A stretch of DNA of 64,000 bases, taken from Desmodus rotundus. Taxonomy: Eukaryota > Chordata > Mammalia > Chiroptera > Phyllostomidae. Below are positions 10,801 through 22,589 of this stretch, piece by piece. Location: positions 10,546,934 to 10,610,933 of the forward strand of contig NC_071398.1 of NCBI RefSeq assembly GCF_022682495.2. Direction: 5' to 3'. The position numbers were made by a program, and so were the translations under genes. Within the stretch, counting starts at the first letter, position 1. Every line of letters begins with the position of its first letter. A model generated the notes under the pieces. It had not been told where the DNA came from, ran no database searches, and saw only the letters and a program-made list of their open reading frames with translations.

Positions 10801-13075
10801 GGGAATAGGAAGATGTTTGAAAAAGTATCTTAAGAATCCTTAGGGTCTCAGGGCTATTCTTTTGTCCCTATTCTTCTTTTGCTTATTTTCATTTTTTTTC
10901 AATGTTTGCATTTTTTAAAATAGAAAATTAGATTGTAAGAGTGTGTCAGACTTTAACAAACCACCATGTCATCTGTGGGTAGAGACCCAGGGAAATAGTC
11001 AGAGGACCTGGAATGTGAAGACTTTACTTGACAGCAGATGGTTGAGATTTTCCAAAACTTTAATATTCTGTAGATCTTGGCTGTACTGAGTATGGAGCTC
11101 CTAGCAACTTGGTTCTCTGATTGCTTTCAAGAGTTCGTCAAAGCTCTTGAACATTCACTGTGATCACAAGACATTAGAAACACGAAGGTCCTTTGAATCA
11201 ATGGTCAGACTCCTACAAAGGGTCTCTATTCAGAAATTTTGTTTAGGACATGACAATGCCACAGTGGAAAAAAAACAATAAAAATAAATAAACACATGAG
11301 TTTTTTGGGTTTTAGAAAAGACTTCCAGTGGATGGACCAAAATTCGCAGGAGGAAATCTCTGGATCCAATATTCCATTCCTAGAAGTCGCTTCTGTTTTG
11401 TGTGGACGTGTCTACAATATGTGTTTTTTTCTGAGGTTTCTATGACATACTGTAGAGCTCCCCAGAAAACCCAGACATGTTTAGAGGTGCAATATTAAGT
11501 TTAGTGTAACCGACATTTGGGATATAAGGAAAAATGTCACATGGGGACACAGAGAATGTCTGTACCAGTCAACTCTATTTTAATACCAAAACTACTAACT
11601 CATGGAAGCTTACTCAATTACTTATGTGAGAATGTGGTTTCAGGACAGAATGTCTGGAGAAACAGAAGTACAAGCATGATTCAGAGGGACCAGAACCAGA
11701 AAGCATCGCAAAGCTCCCTCCTCTGTCTCAGGTGCCATTTTTCTCACACGTGATTCTGCTTGGCTGCAATTCACTCCTCTCTCGCTGCTGAGCTGGTTTT
11801 TCTGTGCTTACATTTTCCACCCCATGGCCCAGCCAATACTTTTATTATTATTATTATTTTGTTTTTTTTACTTTAGCTTCTGATCCTGGCAAAAGCTTTG
11901 TAAAGTTCAGTTTTCACTCTCAAATAAGAGAGTCCTATTTTCTTAACTGAACCTCCTGAATTTTCTCATATGCAAAATGGTGGGGGCTAGGGGGTGACTG
12001 GAAGTCCTTCCAGCTCTGGGAATTCTTTGGTTTGTTGTTAATATCCACCTGTCAATACCGTGGCAATGAACGAAGTCCATGTCACATGCCATTTGCTTGT
12101 GCCTATTTTTGAAGAAAGTTAATATGTTTTATTCTGCTTTATGATGTGATTTGTTTATTTTTGACATAGTAAAATATACACATATGCACACAAACATGGG
12201 TGTATACACTTGACAACATTCATGCATATATATGTACCTTTTTAAGTTAAAGCATCTTTATTAAACATTTTGGTGGAAACCCCACCTTCTGTCCAAGAAA
12301 TAAAGTACTGGAAGAACACTAGCCTAAGACAGCAGTCTAAATCATTTCCACACATTTCTTTCTATGTCATCACTGCATTTATCTAAAATAGCTGCAGATT
12401 GCCTGAAAAGAGGTATTCGGAAGGACTAACCTCACAATGAGTGTTTCTCTAGGAAAGTGTAAATTCTTCCATCAGTTCTGTAAGACACTCCATGAACAGG
12501 TGGAAAGACAGCAGAGGACCTGGGGAGACTGCCTTACTGCATTTAGAATCGAGCACTTTCCCTTACTGGACCTACATTTTTACAAGTCACTGTTTTAGGT
12601 CTGCACTTCCCCATTTAAAAAATAAAGTGTTGAAAAGGCTTATCACTCAGGGTATTTAAAGATTAAAGAAGTCCCTGGTCCCACTTTTAACAATATTATC
12701 TCCCACCATATTCCAGCAGGAAACTCCTTATCCATTTGGGACTATATATTCTTGCACAGTAGAGCCTTAATATCCTGGTGGAATACAAATAAGAACTTAA
12801 ATATACACATTTGTGAATATACAATGTGCTGGGATTTTTTGTTTTTGCTTTTGGTTTTTTTGCCCCTCCTGACCCACTCTCCAAGCTTTTCTAACTTTGT
12901 TCGGGGCCTCAGAAAGCTAATGCTTGTAGACCGTATCAGCTGGGTTCTTGCCGTTTATTTTCAGTTGGGCTTTGGACTGAGGGACCGTTTAGTGAGAAAA
13001 GAGTGAGTTCGGGCTCCTTTCCTGCTAAGCTTCACTTTATTTATTTGTTTGTTTTTATTTTAACTTTCTAAATTA
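10801..13075. other. Unclassified DNA, no gene seen
   Basis: Contains a short (TTA)n run at 11840-11858. No exon, RNA gene or clear transposon was recognised. Confidence 0.5.
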
Positions 13076-13130
13076 ATTTATATATTCTTGTTTTTTTCTT
13101 GAATTTATTGGGGTGACATTGGTTAATAAA
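13076..13130 (-). mobile_element. Short antisense L1 3' terminus
   Basis: A T-rich start is followed by GAATTTATTGGGGTGACATT and TTAATAAAA. This is the same terminus seen antisense at 5288 and 45065. It abuts a sense L1 at 13132, giving a head-to-head junction. Confidence 0.55.
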
Positions 13131-13131
13131 A

Positions 13132-14158
13132 GAGGACATACAGATGGTCAATAGACATGAAAAGTTGCTCAACATCACTAAGCATCAGAGAAATGCAAAT
13201 TAAAACCACAATGAGATACCATCTCACACCGGTCAGAATGGCCATCATCAATAAACCAACAAACAACAAGTGCTGGCGAGGATGTGGAGAAAGGGGAACA
13301 CTTCTGCACTGTTTATGGAGATGCATATTGGTGCAGCCACTGTGGAAAGCAGTATGGAGATACCTCAAAAAATTAAAAATTAACCTGCTTTTGATAAATG
13401 ATCTCACTTCTGGTAATAAAACTGAAGGAATCCAAAACACTGCTTTGAATGAACATAAGCACCCCTATGTTCATTGCAGAGTTATTTACAATAGCCAAGA
13501 TATGGAAGCAGCCCAAGTGTCCACCAGTACATGAGTGGATAAATCAACTATGGGACCTTTACACAACGGAATACTACTCGACCATAAAAAAGAAGGAAGT
13601 TTTCCCCTGGCTGGTGTGGTTCACTGAATTAAGTGCCGGCCTGCAAACCAAAAGGCCACTGGTTTGATTCCAGGTCCCACCACATGCCTGGGTTGTGGGC
13701 CAGGTCCCAGTTGGGGGTGTGCAAGATGCAACCAATGGATGTTTCTCTCGCACATCTATGTTTCTCTCCCTCTATTTCTCCCTCTCTTCCACCCACTCTA
13801 TAAATGAATAAATGAAATCTTAAAAAATTATTTTAAAAATTAAAAAAAGATGAAAGTTCTACCCTTCATGACAGTATGGTTGGACCTGGAGAATGTTATG
13901 TTAAGTGAAATATAAGAAATATACCAATAATTTCACTCATATGTGGAATGTAATGAACAAATTGAACTAACAAGCAAATAGAGACAGACTCAGAGAGAGC
14001 AGGATGACAGCTAAGGAGTGGGGGAATGTAGGAGGTCGAGGGATTGAGCAGAAAGGAAAAAGGACTCATGGACATGGACAACAGTGTGCTGATTGATGCG
14101 GGGAGTAGGGTATAAGGGGACTAAATGGTAATGGAAAAAATATAATAAAGATTAAAAA
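13132..14158 (+). mobile_element. 5'-truncated L1 (ORF2 C-terminus plus 3' UTR), split by a SINE
   Basis: Sense L1 ORF2 C-terminal remnant. It encodes the Cys/His-rich box [15 protein letters not shown] at about 13271-13315 and a VQPLWKAVW segment. It then passes the WIN and TEYYSTIKKK region at 13535-13600. At 13604 it is interrupted by a Ves SINE and resumes at about 13860 with the 3' UTR (CACTCATATGTGGAATGTAA, GACATGGACAACAGTGTGC) and an A-rich tail. Stops and shifts make it inactive. Open frames at 13157-13667 belong to it. Confidence 0.88.
13604..13847 (+). mobile_element. Ves SINE (bat tRNA-derived SINE)
   Basis: Starts CCCCTGGCTGGTGTGG and keeps a pol III B box-like GTTTGATTCCAGG. It then carries the CACATGCCTGGGTTGTGGGC and ATGTTTCTCTC blocks and an A-rich tail. 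It lies inside an L1. Flanks AGAAGGAAGTT (13591-13601) and AGATGAAAGTT (13848-13858) form an 11-bp TSD with two mismatches. The Ves family is specific to bats, so this copy supports the host assignment. Confidence 0.92.
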
Positions 14159-14278
14159 ATACTGAAGTAAACTAGAAAGCAATTTATAAGTGGAAGGTAT
14201 AGTGTGTACTGTGACTCTTTAATACAAAGGAACAATACTAGTTTGAAATGAAAATGTTGGGTGTTTAGCTAGGCCCCC

Positions 14279-14860
14279 CGATGCAGATCCCAGTTTGCAG
14301 GATTGGGTGTTGTGGCAGCAATAGACAAATACACACGGACTATAGAAATTCTGTGGAGGAAAAGGGACAGCGCGGCCACTCTCTAAGTGAGAGAGGGCGA
14401 GAGGGCTAGAGAGAGCCCAAGAGATCTGACCCCACCTGGACAGGCTTTTATTGTTTTTCTAGGCACATTACATCTAGGATGGTCCTCATTTACTATGCAC
14501 AGGTTTGTTTTGGGTGGTTATCTTTTGGAGACAAAGGAGAGGATGTTGGCTGAATACATCAAAGAAGGATATTTGCAATGTAAAGGGAGAAGTGATCGCA
14601 ACAGGTTATGCTCCATACCTGGAAGGTCTAGCCTAGATTGTAGGAAGATAAAGATACTCAGTAAACATTTGCTGCCTCAATTCAGGGTGAGGGAGTTTTA
14701 GCAAGAGCAAGCCTCATAGTGGTCTAGGTACAATGCAGGCCTGATTCCCCACTGGAGAACCTATCCATGGACGTGGGTCCTGCCCACCAACCTTGCTCCC
14801 CACTGGCTTTTCCGAGTAGGGGCTGAGCCACATTTCCCACGCTTGGAATGGTTCCCCACA
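14279..14860 (-). mobile_element. Solo LTR, copy 1 of a family with two copies here
   Basis: Read on the minus strand, this is about 582 bp beginning TGTGGGGAAC and ending in a CATC terminus. An AATAAAAG polyadenylation signal followed by CCTGTCC lies at about 14442-14457. Flanks GCCCCC (14273-14278) and CCCCCC (14861-14866) are consistent with a 6-bp TSD with one mismatch. No internal retroviral sequence adjoins it, so it is a solo LTR left by recombination. The 104-codon open frame at 14387-14701 is in the LTR and is not a gene. Copy 2 is at 28043-28731 in the other orientation. Confidence 0.85.
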
Positions 14861-14866
14861 CCCCCC

Positions 14867-15629
14867 AATTAGCAAAGTGAATTCTTCTCACCAAACAAGT
14901 AGTAGTTTACAATTTTACAGGTAGGACATTGACTTTTCTCAAACTGGCTTTGTATTATATATTTTTCAAGTCACATCTCAAAGCAGGAATGGTGACTGTT
15001 AAGTGGATGAATATTAAGGGTTTTCTATGTTTTCATTTGAATAAGCATTTATTGGGGCACTGTGAACACACAGAGTACACTTATTTCTACCAATAATTTG
15101 GCAATCTCGAGTCTTAAGTGCAAGGTTCTTCTTGAGAGCCTGTGGAAAGGCTACTCACTCTACTATGCCTCAAACACCAAGCACTAGTTGAAATTTAATC
15201 TTCTCCCTTTAGTCTGCAGTAAACATTAATTATAGCTACTGACCACTAAATCCATAATGTGTGTTCAACGATTTCTTTTAGAATGAATGATGCATCTGAT
15301 TTTTTACAGTAGTTATGAATGCTCATATTCATTTTGTTGTCAATTTATTCATTACCTAATTCTAGGGAACCTTTAATATATGTGACTTCCATTCTACCAA
15401 AACCTTTTGAGCACTTGTATTTACACAATAATGTGCTAGATACTATGAGGATATAAAGACAAATAAGGTACATTCCACTGTCATAAAGTTTATGGCTAGT
15501 ATTGAGAGGATGTGAGAGATTGTAAAATCAAATTGTCCAATGTTATAAGAGAGAGTTCCTGGATTCTTTTAGTGTCTGGTATTGGGTTATGCTTATTAAA
15601 TTTAAAAAAATCCTAAGAAGTCATCTACA
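14867..15629. other. Unclassified DNA, possible ancient repeat fragment
   Basis: GAGCACTTGTATTTACACAA onward (15410-15500) resembles the 'size, age, total' text of very old mammal-wide repeats, but I cannot name the family. A similar patch lies at 38535-38635. No gene seen. Confidence 0.4.
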
Positions 15630-17530
15630 GTTTTTAAATTTTTTGTAACAGCTTTAAATTTAAGCAAATTTGAGATGATAATAGAGTTCCCTATACTTTT
15701 CACTCTTATTAACATCTTCCATTATTATGACAAATTTGTCACAATCATCTAAGTCCATAATTTATTCATATTTCAATAATTCTTACCTGTTTTTTTTTTC
15801 TGTTCCTGGATCCTATCCAAGATACCACATTACATTTAGTTACCAGGTCTGTGGGCTCCCCTTGGCTGCAAGTTTCTGAGATTTTTCTTAGTTTTGATAA
15901 CCTTGAAAGTTGTGAGTAGAACTAATCAGGTATTTTGCAGAATGTTCTTAAGTCAGGATTTCTCTGTTATTTCTCATCAATAAACTGGAGACTGATGTGG
16001 GGGAAGAAATTGATAGTGGGAAAGTGTGATTCTCAACATATCATATCAAGTCCCCATACAATTAGCGTGACTCGTTGGTCCAGGTGTGTATGTGTGGGGG
16101 AGGTTATGTTTCACTTCCTTGAGAGGCTATTCTCTTCTCTCCCCTTTATTAATGTATTATTCTACTATTTACTTATGACTCATGGACACTTATTTTAATT
16201 TTGGGTTATAATCCAAAACTTTATTTACTTTGTTCAAAGTGTCCCAACATTGCCATTGGGAGCTCTTCCGGCTGGCTCCGGCATCTCTCAGTCACCCACC
16301 CATCACTGTGTGCGTCTGTGTGGAACACTTCCTTTCTGGCACAGTAAGGTTCTCCAAGTTCATCTTGTACATTTCCCTCCCTAGGACTTAGAATCAGCCA
16401 TTTCTCCAAGGATACGCTGGGTCCTCTTTTGGACAATGGTATCAGAAACAAAGTTCTGTACATTGGATGTGCTTGTTGTTACTGGGTTATTGTTGCTTCT
16501 AGGATCTCATATTAATAAGTATGTCTAAGTCTATATTAAACCAAATAGGCATTTATGCTGATGTCTCCAACTCTAAGTCTTCCTACTTGGATCATTGTAC
16601 CTGCTTTCCTTGCTTATGGTAATCTCCAAGTCCAGTGGTCAGAAACCTGGATCTTGCCATTCACCAGCCGTTCACTTACCTATTCAATTCCAGTACGTGT
16701 ACCGTATATAGTGTTTTCAGAAGTGTTAACCCATACCACTGGAGGGGGGAGGGAAACTTTATCAACTACAGTACAATGCTCACGGATGGTAATACCGCCT
16801 GCCTGTAGTCTTACAGACTGTACTTCCCTCCAAAGTTACTGTGGCCAGAATCTTTTTCTCCACCCCTTTAATGAGGTTGTTCAATACATTTCTACTACAG
16901 TTTGATTCCTTGGTCCCATTCCATATTCCTTCCTCATGTCCTCCCACCTCCTAAATAATTCTGTTGTGATATGCAGACATTAAAGTTCATTCTTTTGCTG
17001 TGAATTTCTGCAGATTTTACAAGTATATGTATCAGCAATGCAATGTTACAAGTGTAGTGGCATGTATCACAATACAGCATCACATAGAACAGTTTCTTCA
17101 CCCTTAAAAAATCCCGTGTTTCACCTACTTAACCTCCTCTCCCTCCTGATCCCTAGCAACCACAGTTGATTGGTTTACATCTCTACGATTTTGCCTTTTT
17201 CAGAATGCCTTATCAATAGAAGCGTACAATATGTAGCCTTTTCAGACCGGCTTTTTCCACTAAGTATTATGCAGTTAAGATTCATCTGTGTTTGTGGATG
17301 GCACCGTGGCTCGCTTTATCACTGAATAGGATTCTGTTGCATGGATAGGTCAAAATTTCTTTTATCCATTTACCTATGAAAGCTATCTTCCTGGCTTCCA
17401 TTTTTTGGTGAATAAATACAGCTTTTTATCAATATTTGCACAGAGTTTTTGTGTGTGGGCATTATTTTACTACTTTTGGTTCTTTTCTGCTTAGGAAAAA
17501 CCTTGAACTTTAAGACATTTTCTAGGTGTT
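15630..17530 (-). mobile_element. Ancient L1M, antisense
   Basis: About 1.9 kb of heavily diverged antisense L1 of the mammal-wide L1M type. Recognisable blocks, in order, are the 3'-UTR text around TCCTGGATCCTATCCAAGA and ACCACATTACATTTAGTTAC (15805-15845), the block near GGCATCTCTCAGTCACCC, and the reversed ORF2 end around TATGTAGCCTTTTCAGAC (17230-17250) and TTTATCCATTTACCTATGAA (17360-17380). It has no intact frame. Confidence 0.75.
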
Positions 17531-18329
17531 TCACTGTATTTTACCTTCTAATACAAGTGAAGTACATAAAAAGTGCTTTTTAAATGCTTGCTTGTCTGGC
17601 TACAAATGTATTTTAATGTTTAAATTCTGCCTTCACAGGTATTGTTCCAATCTAATTCTTTAATCTTGTTCCCCTTTTGACAGTGTCCTGATGGTAATTA
17701 CCTATTTGATTGTCTGTCAGTCAGTTTTATGTAGATGGACATTCATAATTTCAATCAGACAGGATGCTTCTAAATTCTCTATTAGATTTCCCTGCCCAAC
17801 TTTTTTGAATGGTTCACTAAACTCTATACATTAATTTTTTTAAGCCCTATAAATGAATTACCTTCTGAATAGGTCTCCAACTATAACAAGAGTCAAGGAA
17901 GGCTATTAGTTGTGTCTGGCATACTTGAGTTTTATTATCAAATGATATGCGTCAACCAGCAGACACTTTGTCTCGGAAAATAGGTCTTTGATATATTCAT
18001 TGAAACAGTTATGAACGTTGATGTACTCTTAGGAAAAGGGTAGTTTTTTTAAATGTGTCTGGATGAACATCATTTGGGTGAGTAATGCTGGCCTTTATCT
18101 TCTCTCTTCTATAGAGAAGATTCCAGCTTTACCTACCTAAGACTGCTTGTTCCCGTCACCACTCTCTGCACAGTATTTTGCCAGTTGTTTCTTGTGGGTA
18201 TTTTGATGCAGAACCTGGAGACAGAGCAGAGGTAAGAGCAGAAGCAACGTGATCACTGCGATCGTTGGAGGGGGCACACGGACACGGGAGGTGCCATGGA
18301 TTGTAGGAAAGGGATGGGGAGAAAAACTA
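17531..18329. other. Unclassified DNA, no gene seen
   Basis: May include more decayed L1M at its left end. Otherwise nothing was recognised. Confidence 0.4.
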
Positions 18330-18773
18330 GCGATTTCTAACTATGGTGCATTTACACAATGGAACACTACACAGCAGAAAGAAAGAAGGAACTCCTACCT
18401 TTTGCAACAGTATGGATGGAACTAGAGAATATTATGCTAAGTGAAATAAGCCAGGTGAAAGACAAGTACCATATGATCTCACCTATAAGTGGAATCTAAT
18501 GAACAAAAAAAACTAAGGGACAAAATAGAGCCACAGACATGGAAACACGGAGCAGACTGACAGCCCCAGGGGGGAGCAGAGAAGGGGATAATGATAGAAG
18601 GGGAAAGGACTAGACAAAGAACATGTATGAATGACCCATTGACATGGACAACAGTGTGGGGATTGACTGTGGAAGCAGGGGGTGGGCTGGTCAGAGGAGG
18701 GCAAAGGGGGAAAAATTGGAACAACTATAAAAGAATAACAATAAAAATGATTTTTTTAAATGGTGATTTTTAA
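18330..18773 (+). mobile_element. L1 3' end with 11-bp TSD
   Basis: The span 18341-18762 is a 5'-truncated L1. It has the last ORF2 codons (around ACAATGGAACACTACACAGC), the 3' UTR (AAATAAGCCAGGTGAAAGAC; GACATGGACAACAGTGTGGG), and an A-rich tail. Flanks GCGATTTCTAA (18330-18340) and GTGATTTTTAA (18763-18773) are an 11-bp TSD with two C-to-T differences, one in a CpG. Antisense open frames at 18479-18724 are by-products of this element. Confidence 0.88.
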
Positions 18774-20124
18774 AGAGCCTCTACATCACGCCCAAGAAAT
18801 GGAAGTAAAACATTTGAGCTAACTTGAAATTATTTCTGCCTTCCTAGTTGTGTTTTCTAGAACGTGACTGTGCTGAGTTTGGATCAACTTCTAGAGCGTC
18901 GAGGAGGCTACACAAGTGTGTCCATATCTCATTCAGTCAGAGCACGTACACACACACACACGCACAGCAGTAGCCACAACAAACACAACCACAACCTAAG
19001 GACCACCTGTGCTGGTGTAAAATACAGGTATTAAAGGAGGTAGAAGACCAAGATAATTTTCTGAGTGATTTTATTTAAAAAAAGAAAAATAAAAATCAGA
19101 CTCTCAGGCTTAGGAATTTCAGAGCTGGAATCGCCCATGTTGGGAACCTAGAACAGTAAATAGTTATTTTCATGTTTCTTCCTTTACAAAATATATACTT
19201 GGGGCATTGTAGGATTGCAACATTCCTACACTCGGCAGCAACATTCGGCAGATGACTGAATAAATATTCTTATGCACTCCCGTTTATTTTTCTCGGAATT
19301 CAAAGTTTCCCCCACCCTGAGATAACTCTTCATTTTTCCCCCAAATATTTAAAGCCGTGAAGTTCTGAGCTAAGCGATTTGAGCACTTTAAGTAATTGTT
19401 CAGCTTCCTGCTTCATATTGTCTCTTATGACAGTCTTCGGATTTCTTAATTATTGCATTTTGTCGTTCTCTGTAGCTCAGATAATAAAACTCTCGTCTGG
19501 CTCGCCATTCCTCAGACAGACAGAAAAATAAAAAAGCTCGCTGCGTTATTTTGTGACATTGCTACATCACCATTTCTCTCTGTCTTTGGAAATAAATTGT
19601 TGGCAGATCTGCAATTTCTTCTGTCTGCTCCCCAGAACCTGTGGCAACATGTCACCTATTCCAGCAGATTTTTATATTCAGGGCACAATTTGGAGCTCAG
19701 GAAGGACTTTTTGCTGATTTCTTCCAGTCATTCATCATTGCCTACGGTCTCACTGTTAGGGAGGCATCTCAGTCGACACGTGTGCCTTCAGTTAAGGGTT
19801 GATTGTTTAGTTTATGGATTATCTAGCTACAGGGTTTTGGGTTTTTTTTTTTTTTCTCTGCATTCCTCCCCAATCCTTAGCTCCTAATGCATTTCTTTGT
19901 GGGCTTTTGTCACAGACAGAATGGAAAATGGAAAATGGAAAAATAACTGTTAGCCTTTAGATCTCTGTTAGTAAGTCTACTCAAACATTTAGAAATAATC
20001 CAATTTGTTTTGGAATGAATAGATTATATGATCATTGCATTTTCTTCAGTTCTTCCTCCTGTTTCTTCATCCTGATTTTTGAAAAAGCCACATAGAGGAA
20101 TAGAATTGCAGTAAACCTGAGATT
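18774..20124. other. Unclassified DNA with minor simple repeats
   Basis: A short CA run lies at 18950-18964 and a GGAAAAT triplication at 19921-19942. The 144-codon open frame at 19453-19887 starts at TTG and reads through a T-run, and has no domain. Confidence 0.45.
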
Positions 20125-20230
20125 CAGACACCTGGGCTTTGAATCTTGGCTTTCACATAGGAATTATTGCCTTAATCAAATACATAAGGCTCAGTTTATG
20201 CATCTATGAAATCAGTTAATGCCATGACTT
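20125..20230 (+). mobile_element. MIR SINE
   Basis: Sense MIR remnant: ACCTGGGCTTTGAATCTTGG, then a CTCAGTTTATGCATCTATGA block. Confidence 0.65.
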
Positions 20231-20324
20231 CCTGCCTGTGCAGAACAAATACTGGTGGATTATAATGAGATCACTGATTTGAAAGCTTTATGATGTGTTA
20301 TAAGGACATGTTACCATGTGTCGT

Positions 20325-20720
20325 TTCACAACGGTTAGGCTGTATCAACCTGTGTGTCGGTAAGCCAGTGCCACAAGGTCGCTGCCTGGGAAGCTCTTCC
20401 AGCCTGAGCCCAGCTGGTGGCTCTAGGCCTTGCGTGCTTTTTGTGCGGCCCAGACTAATGGGGTAGAAGCTAGTCTAGGAAACCTCTTCTCCTGGTGATG
20501 GCAGAAGTCAAGAGGCCAAAGTTCATGGTGCGCAAGCACTTTCCCAGCCCCATCTTGTGTTATGTGTGCTAATATTTCACTTGCTAAATAGCATTACAAA
20601 CCCAGGTCCAAAGTGAAAGAGGGAGATACACCCTCACTTCAGAGGGAGGGAGGGACTGCAAAATTGTATCGCAATGAGCATGGGAGCTGGGAAAGGTGAG
20701 GTATCGGGGACAACATCCTC
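20325..20720. repeat. Ancient interspersed repeat, family uncertain
   Basis: The text GGGAAGCTCTTCCAGCCTGA, CTTCTCCTGGTGATGGCAGA and GGGAGGGACTGCAAAATTGT matches a widespread old mammalian repeat that I recognise but cannot name with certainty. It shows no coding. Confidence 0.6.
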
Positions 20721-21189
20721 TCTATCCTACTCCTAATGACTGACCCGAAGTTTTGCCCATTCTCTCTGGCTTTCTGTTTTCCTTGACCATCTATGATACC
20801 GTGCCCCCTTTAATATTTTCATGTAGGAGGACACTCAAAGTGCTTCATGGGAATTTTCAGCCTATATTGTGAAGATGAACCTCATAAATTACGTATCGCA
20901 TTGAGTCATATACACAATATACATTTATATGCCAGCAAATTTATATAAAATACCCAAGTGATGACTGTTGTTTCCTTGTGATTTAAAGGGACATAATTCT
21001 CTATATTTAAATTATCCATATAATAGGGCTCTATGACTAAACCAGTTTGAGGGGGAAAGAACTTTGCTTGCAAACATTTTCTGTGCTAAACATTTATTTT
21101 CCCTCTTATATGTAGGGCAATTCATAGACTCATATCTGAACTTTTATGACTTAGGTCTTTGTGATATTGTGATTTATAATAAAAATATG
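20721..21189. other. Unclassified DNA, no gene seen
   Basis: Low-complexity AT-rich DNA. Nothing recognised. Confidence 0.5.
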
Positions 21190-21629
21190 TAGATTTGGTT
21201 TTTGTCCCTGTTTTGTCACAAGGCTCCTAAAACCAGTGGGATTCCTGAAGTGGTAAGAATGGCAAAGGTGTTTTTGTTATGTTAATGAGGTGACTTTGGG
21301 AAAGAACTAGGTAAACTAAGGATGGGGGTGGGGGCCCGTGGACCCACCCATGTGGTAAGGGGATTGTTGCAACTTTTAGTACCACCCTCCAATAATATCT
21401 GGCGACTGGAGGTTGAGTCAATTGTCAATGGCCAATGATTTCATCAACAATGAGTATGTAATAACACCGTCATAAACACTTAAAAGGATCGGGGTTAGAG
21501 AGCTCTTGGGCTGGTAAACCTGTGGAGTTTGGGGGAAAGTAGCAGGCTGGGAGAGATCAGGGAGCTCCATGCCCTTTCCCATCCCTTGACTAGAGTATCT
21601 CCTCCATCGGGCTGTTCCTGAGTTATCTA

Positions 21630-21676
<47 letters not shown>

Positions 21677-22025
21677 ATACTGATAATAAACCAGTGGTCT
21701 AGTAAGTAAAATGTTTCTTTGAGTTCTGTGAGCTGCTTGAGCCAAACCCCTCCCGGAAGCCGACCTTGGAACCTCTGCTCTGTAGCAGTTGGTAAGAAAC
21801 ACATGCAGTAACCTGGGCTCGTGACTGCTGTCTGGGGCATGTCAGGGGGTAAGTCTTGTAGGACTGACCCCTTAACCTGTGGAATATGACCATACCTGTG
21901 GGTAAATCGTGTCAGAATGGAGTTAAAGCCCCTCATATCACAATTGGCGATTAGAATCCTTGTGTCCCCAGTGAGAATTGCATTCCCATGCAACACTGGA
22001 AGGGACACTGGAGATGCACTTGGAA
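21190..22025 (+). mobile_element. Ancient LTR-like repeat with an expanded (TCTA)n
   Basis: A long old repeat that I read as an LTR. Phrases include CACAAGGCTCCTAAAACCAG, TTATGTTAATGAGGTGACTT, GGCTGTTCCTGAGTTAT, an AATAAACCAG polyadenylation-type signal at 21686, TAGTAAGTAAAATGTTTC, and ACCCCTTAACCTGTGG near the right end. The tetranucleotide array sits immediately before the signal. The class is inferred from layout (signal after the centre, G-rich downstream region). The family name is not certain. Confidence 0.6.
21623..21678 (+). repeat. (ATCT)n microsatellite
   Basis: About eleven uninterrupted ATCT units with shorter imperfect ones at each side, expanded within the LTR-like repeat. Probably polymorphic. 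Confidence 0.92.
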
Positions 22026-22589
22026 AACCCCTTCCCTGTACTGGAATGGCCATCCATAATAACTTTATTCTCAGGAGCTACTGATGTACGTAAGGCTGCT
22101 TCTGCTCAAGGCCTCTGTTAAAATGGAAAATCTTAGAGGGAAAAAGGGGACTCATTTGATGTCAGCCTCCCTGGATCTCTGCTTCTCAAAGGGTGCATGG
22201 ACAGGGTGCTAGAGTTCACACTAGGCAGAAGCATCAGCAAGAAAAGTTTTCTGGTACAAAATTCTAGACTGAAAGAAGTGGGGTCTCTGGGTCTTGGAAA
22301 GATAACCACTTGAGAGAAAGTTTCTTGAGATTCCTGATAGTTTCTACTTTAAGTATTTTTTAAAAATTTTTAAATGCAAAAAAAAAAAAAGCAGTGCCTA
22401 CTCTAAGCCTCTCCAATGAAGAGCCATTCAAATCTTTAGCCCATTGTTTAAATTACAATGTCTGTCTTTGTATTACTTTGCAGAATATTTTTATATATTC
22501 TGAAATAGAGCCATTTGGGGCTCTATTTTTGACATTTTTGCATTTACCTTTGTTGTGTTTTCTCTATGCAAAACACACATAGGGTAGTG

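Noticed and set aside
13157..13534. 125-codon open frame with a Cys/His-rich motif
   Set aside because: The zinc-knuckle-like part is the L1 ORF2 C-terminal box, so this is not a host zinc-finger gene.
19453..19887. 144-codon open frame, the longest outside the ERV
   Set aside because: It starts at TTG, not ATG, runs through a T-tract into a poly-Phe stretch, and has no domain, splice sites or partner exons.
21623..21678. CRISPR-like or satellite array
   Set aside because: A simple tetranucleotide repeat with no spacers, and the host is a mammal.
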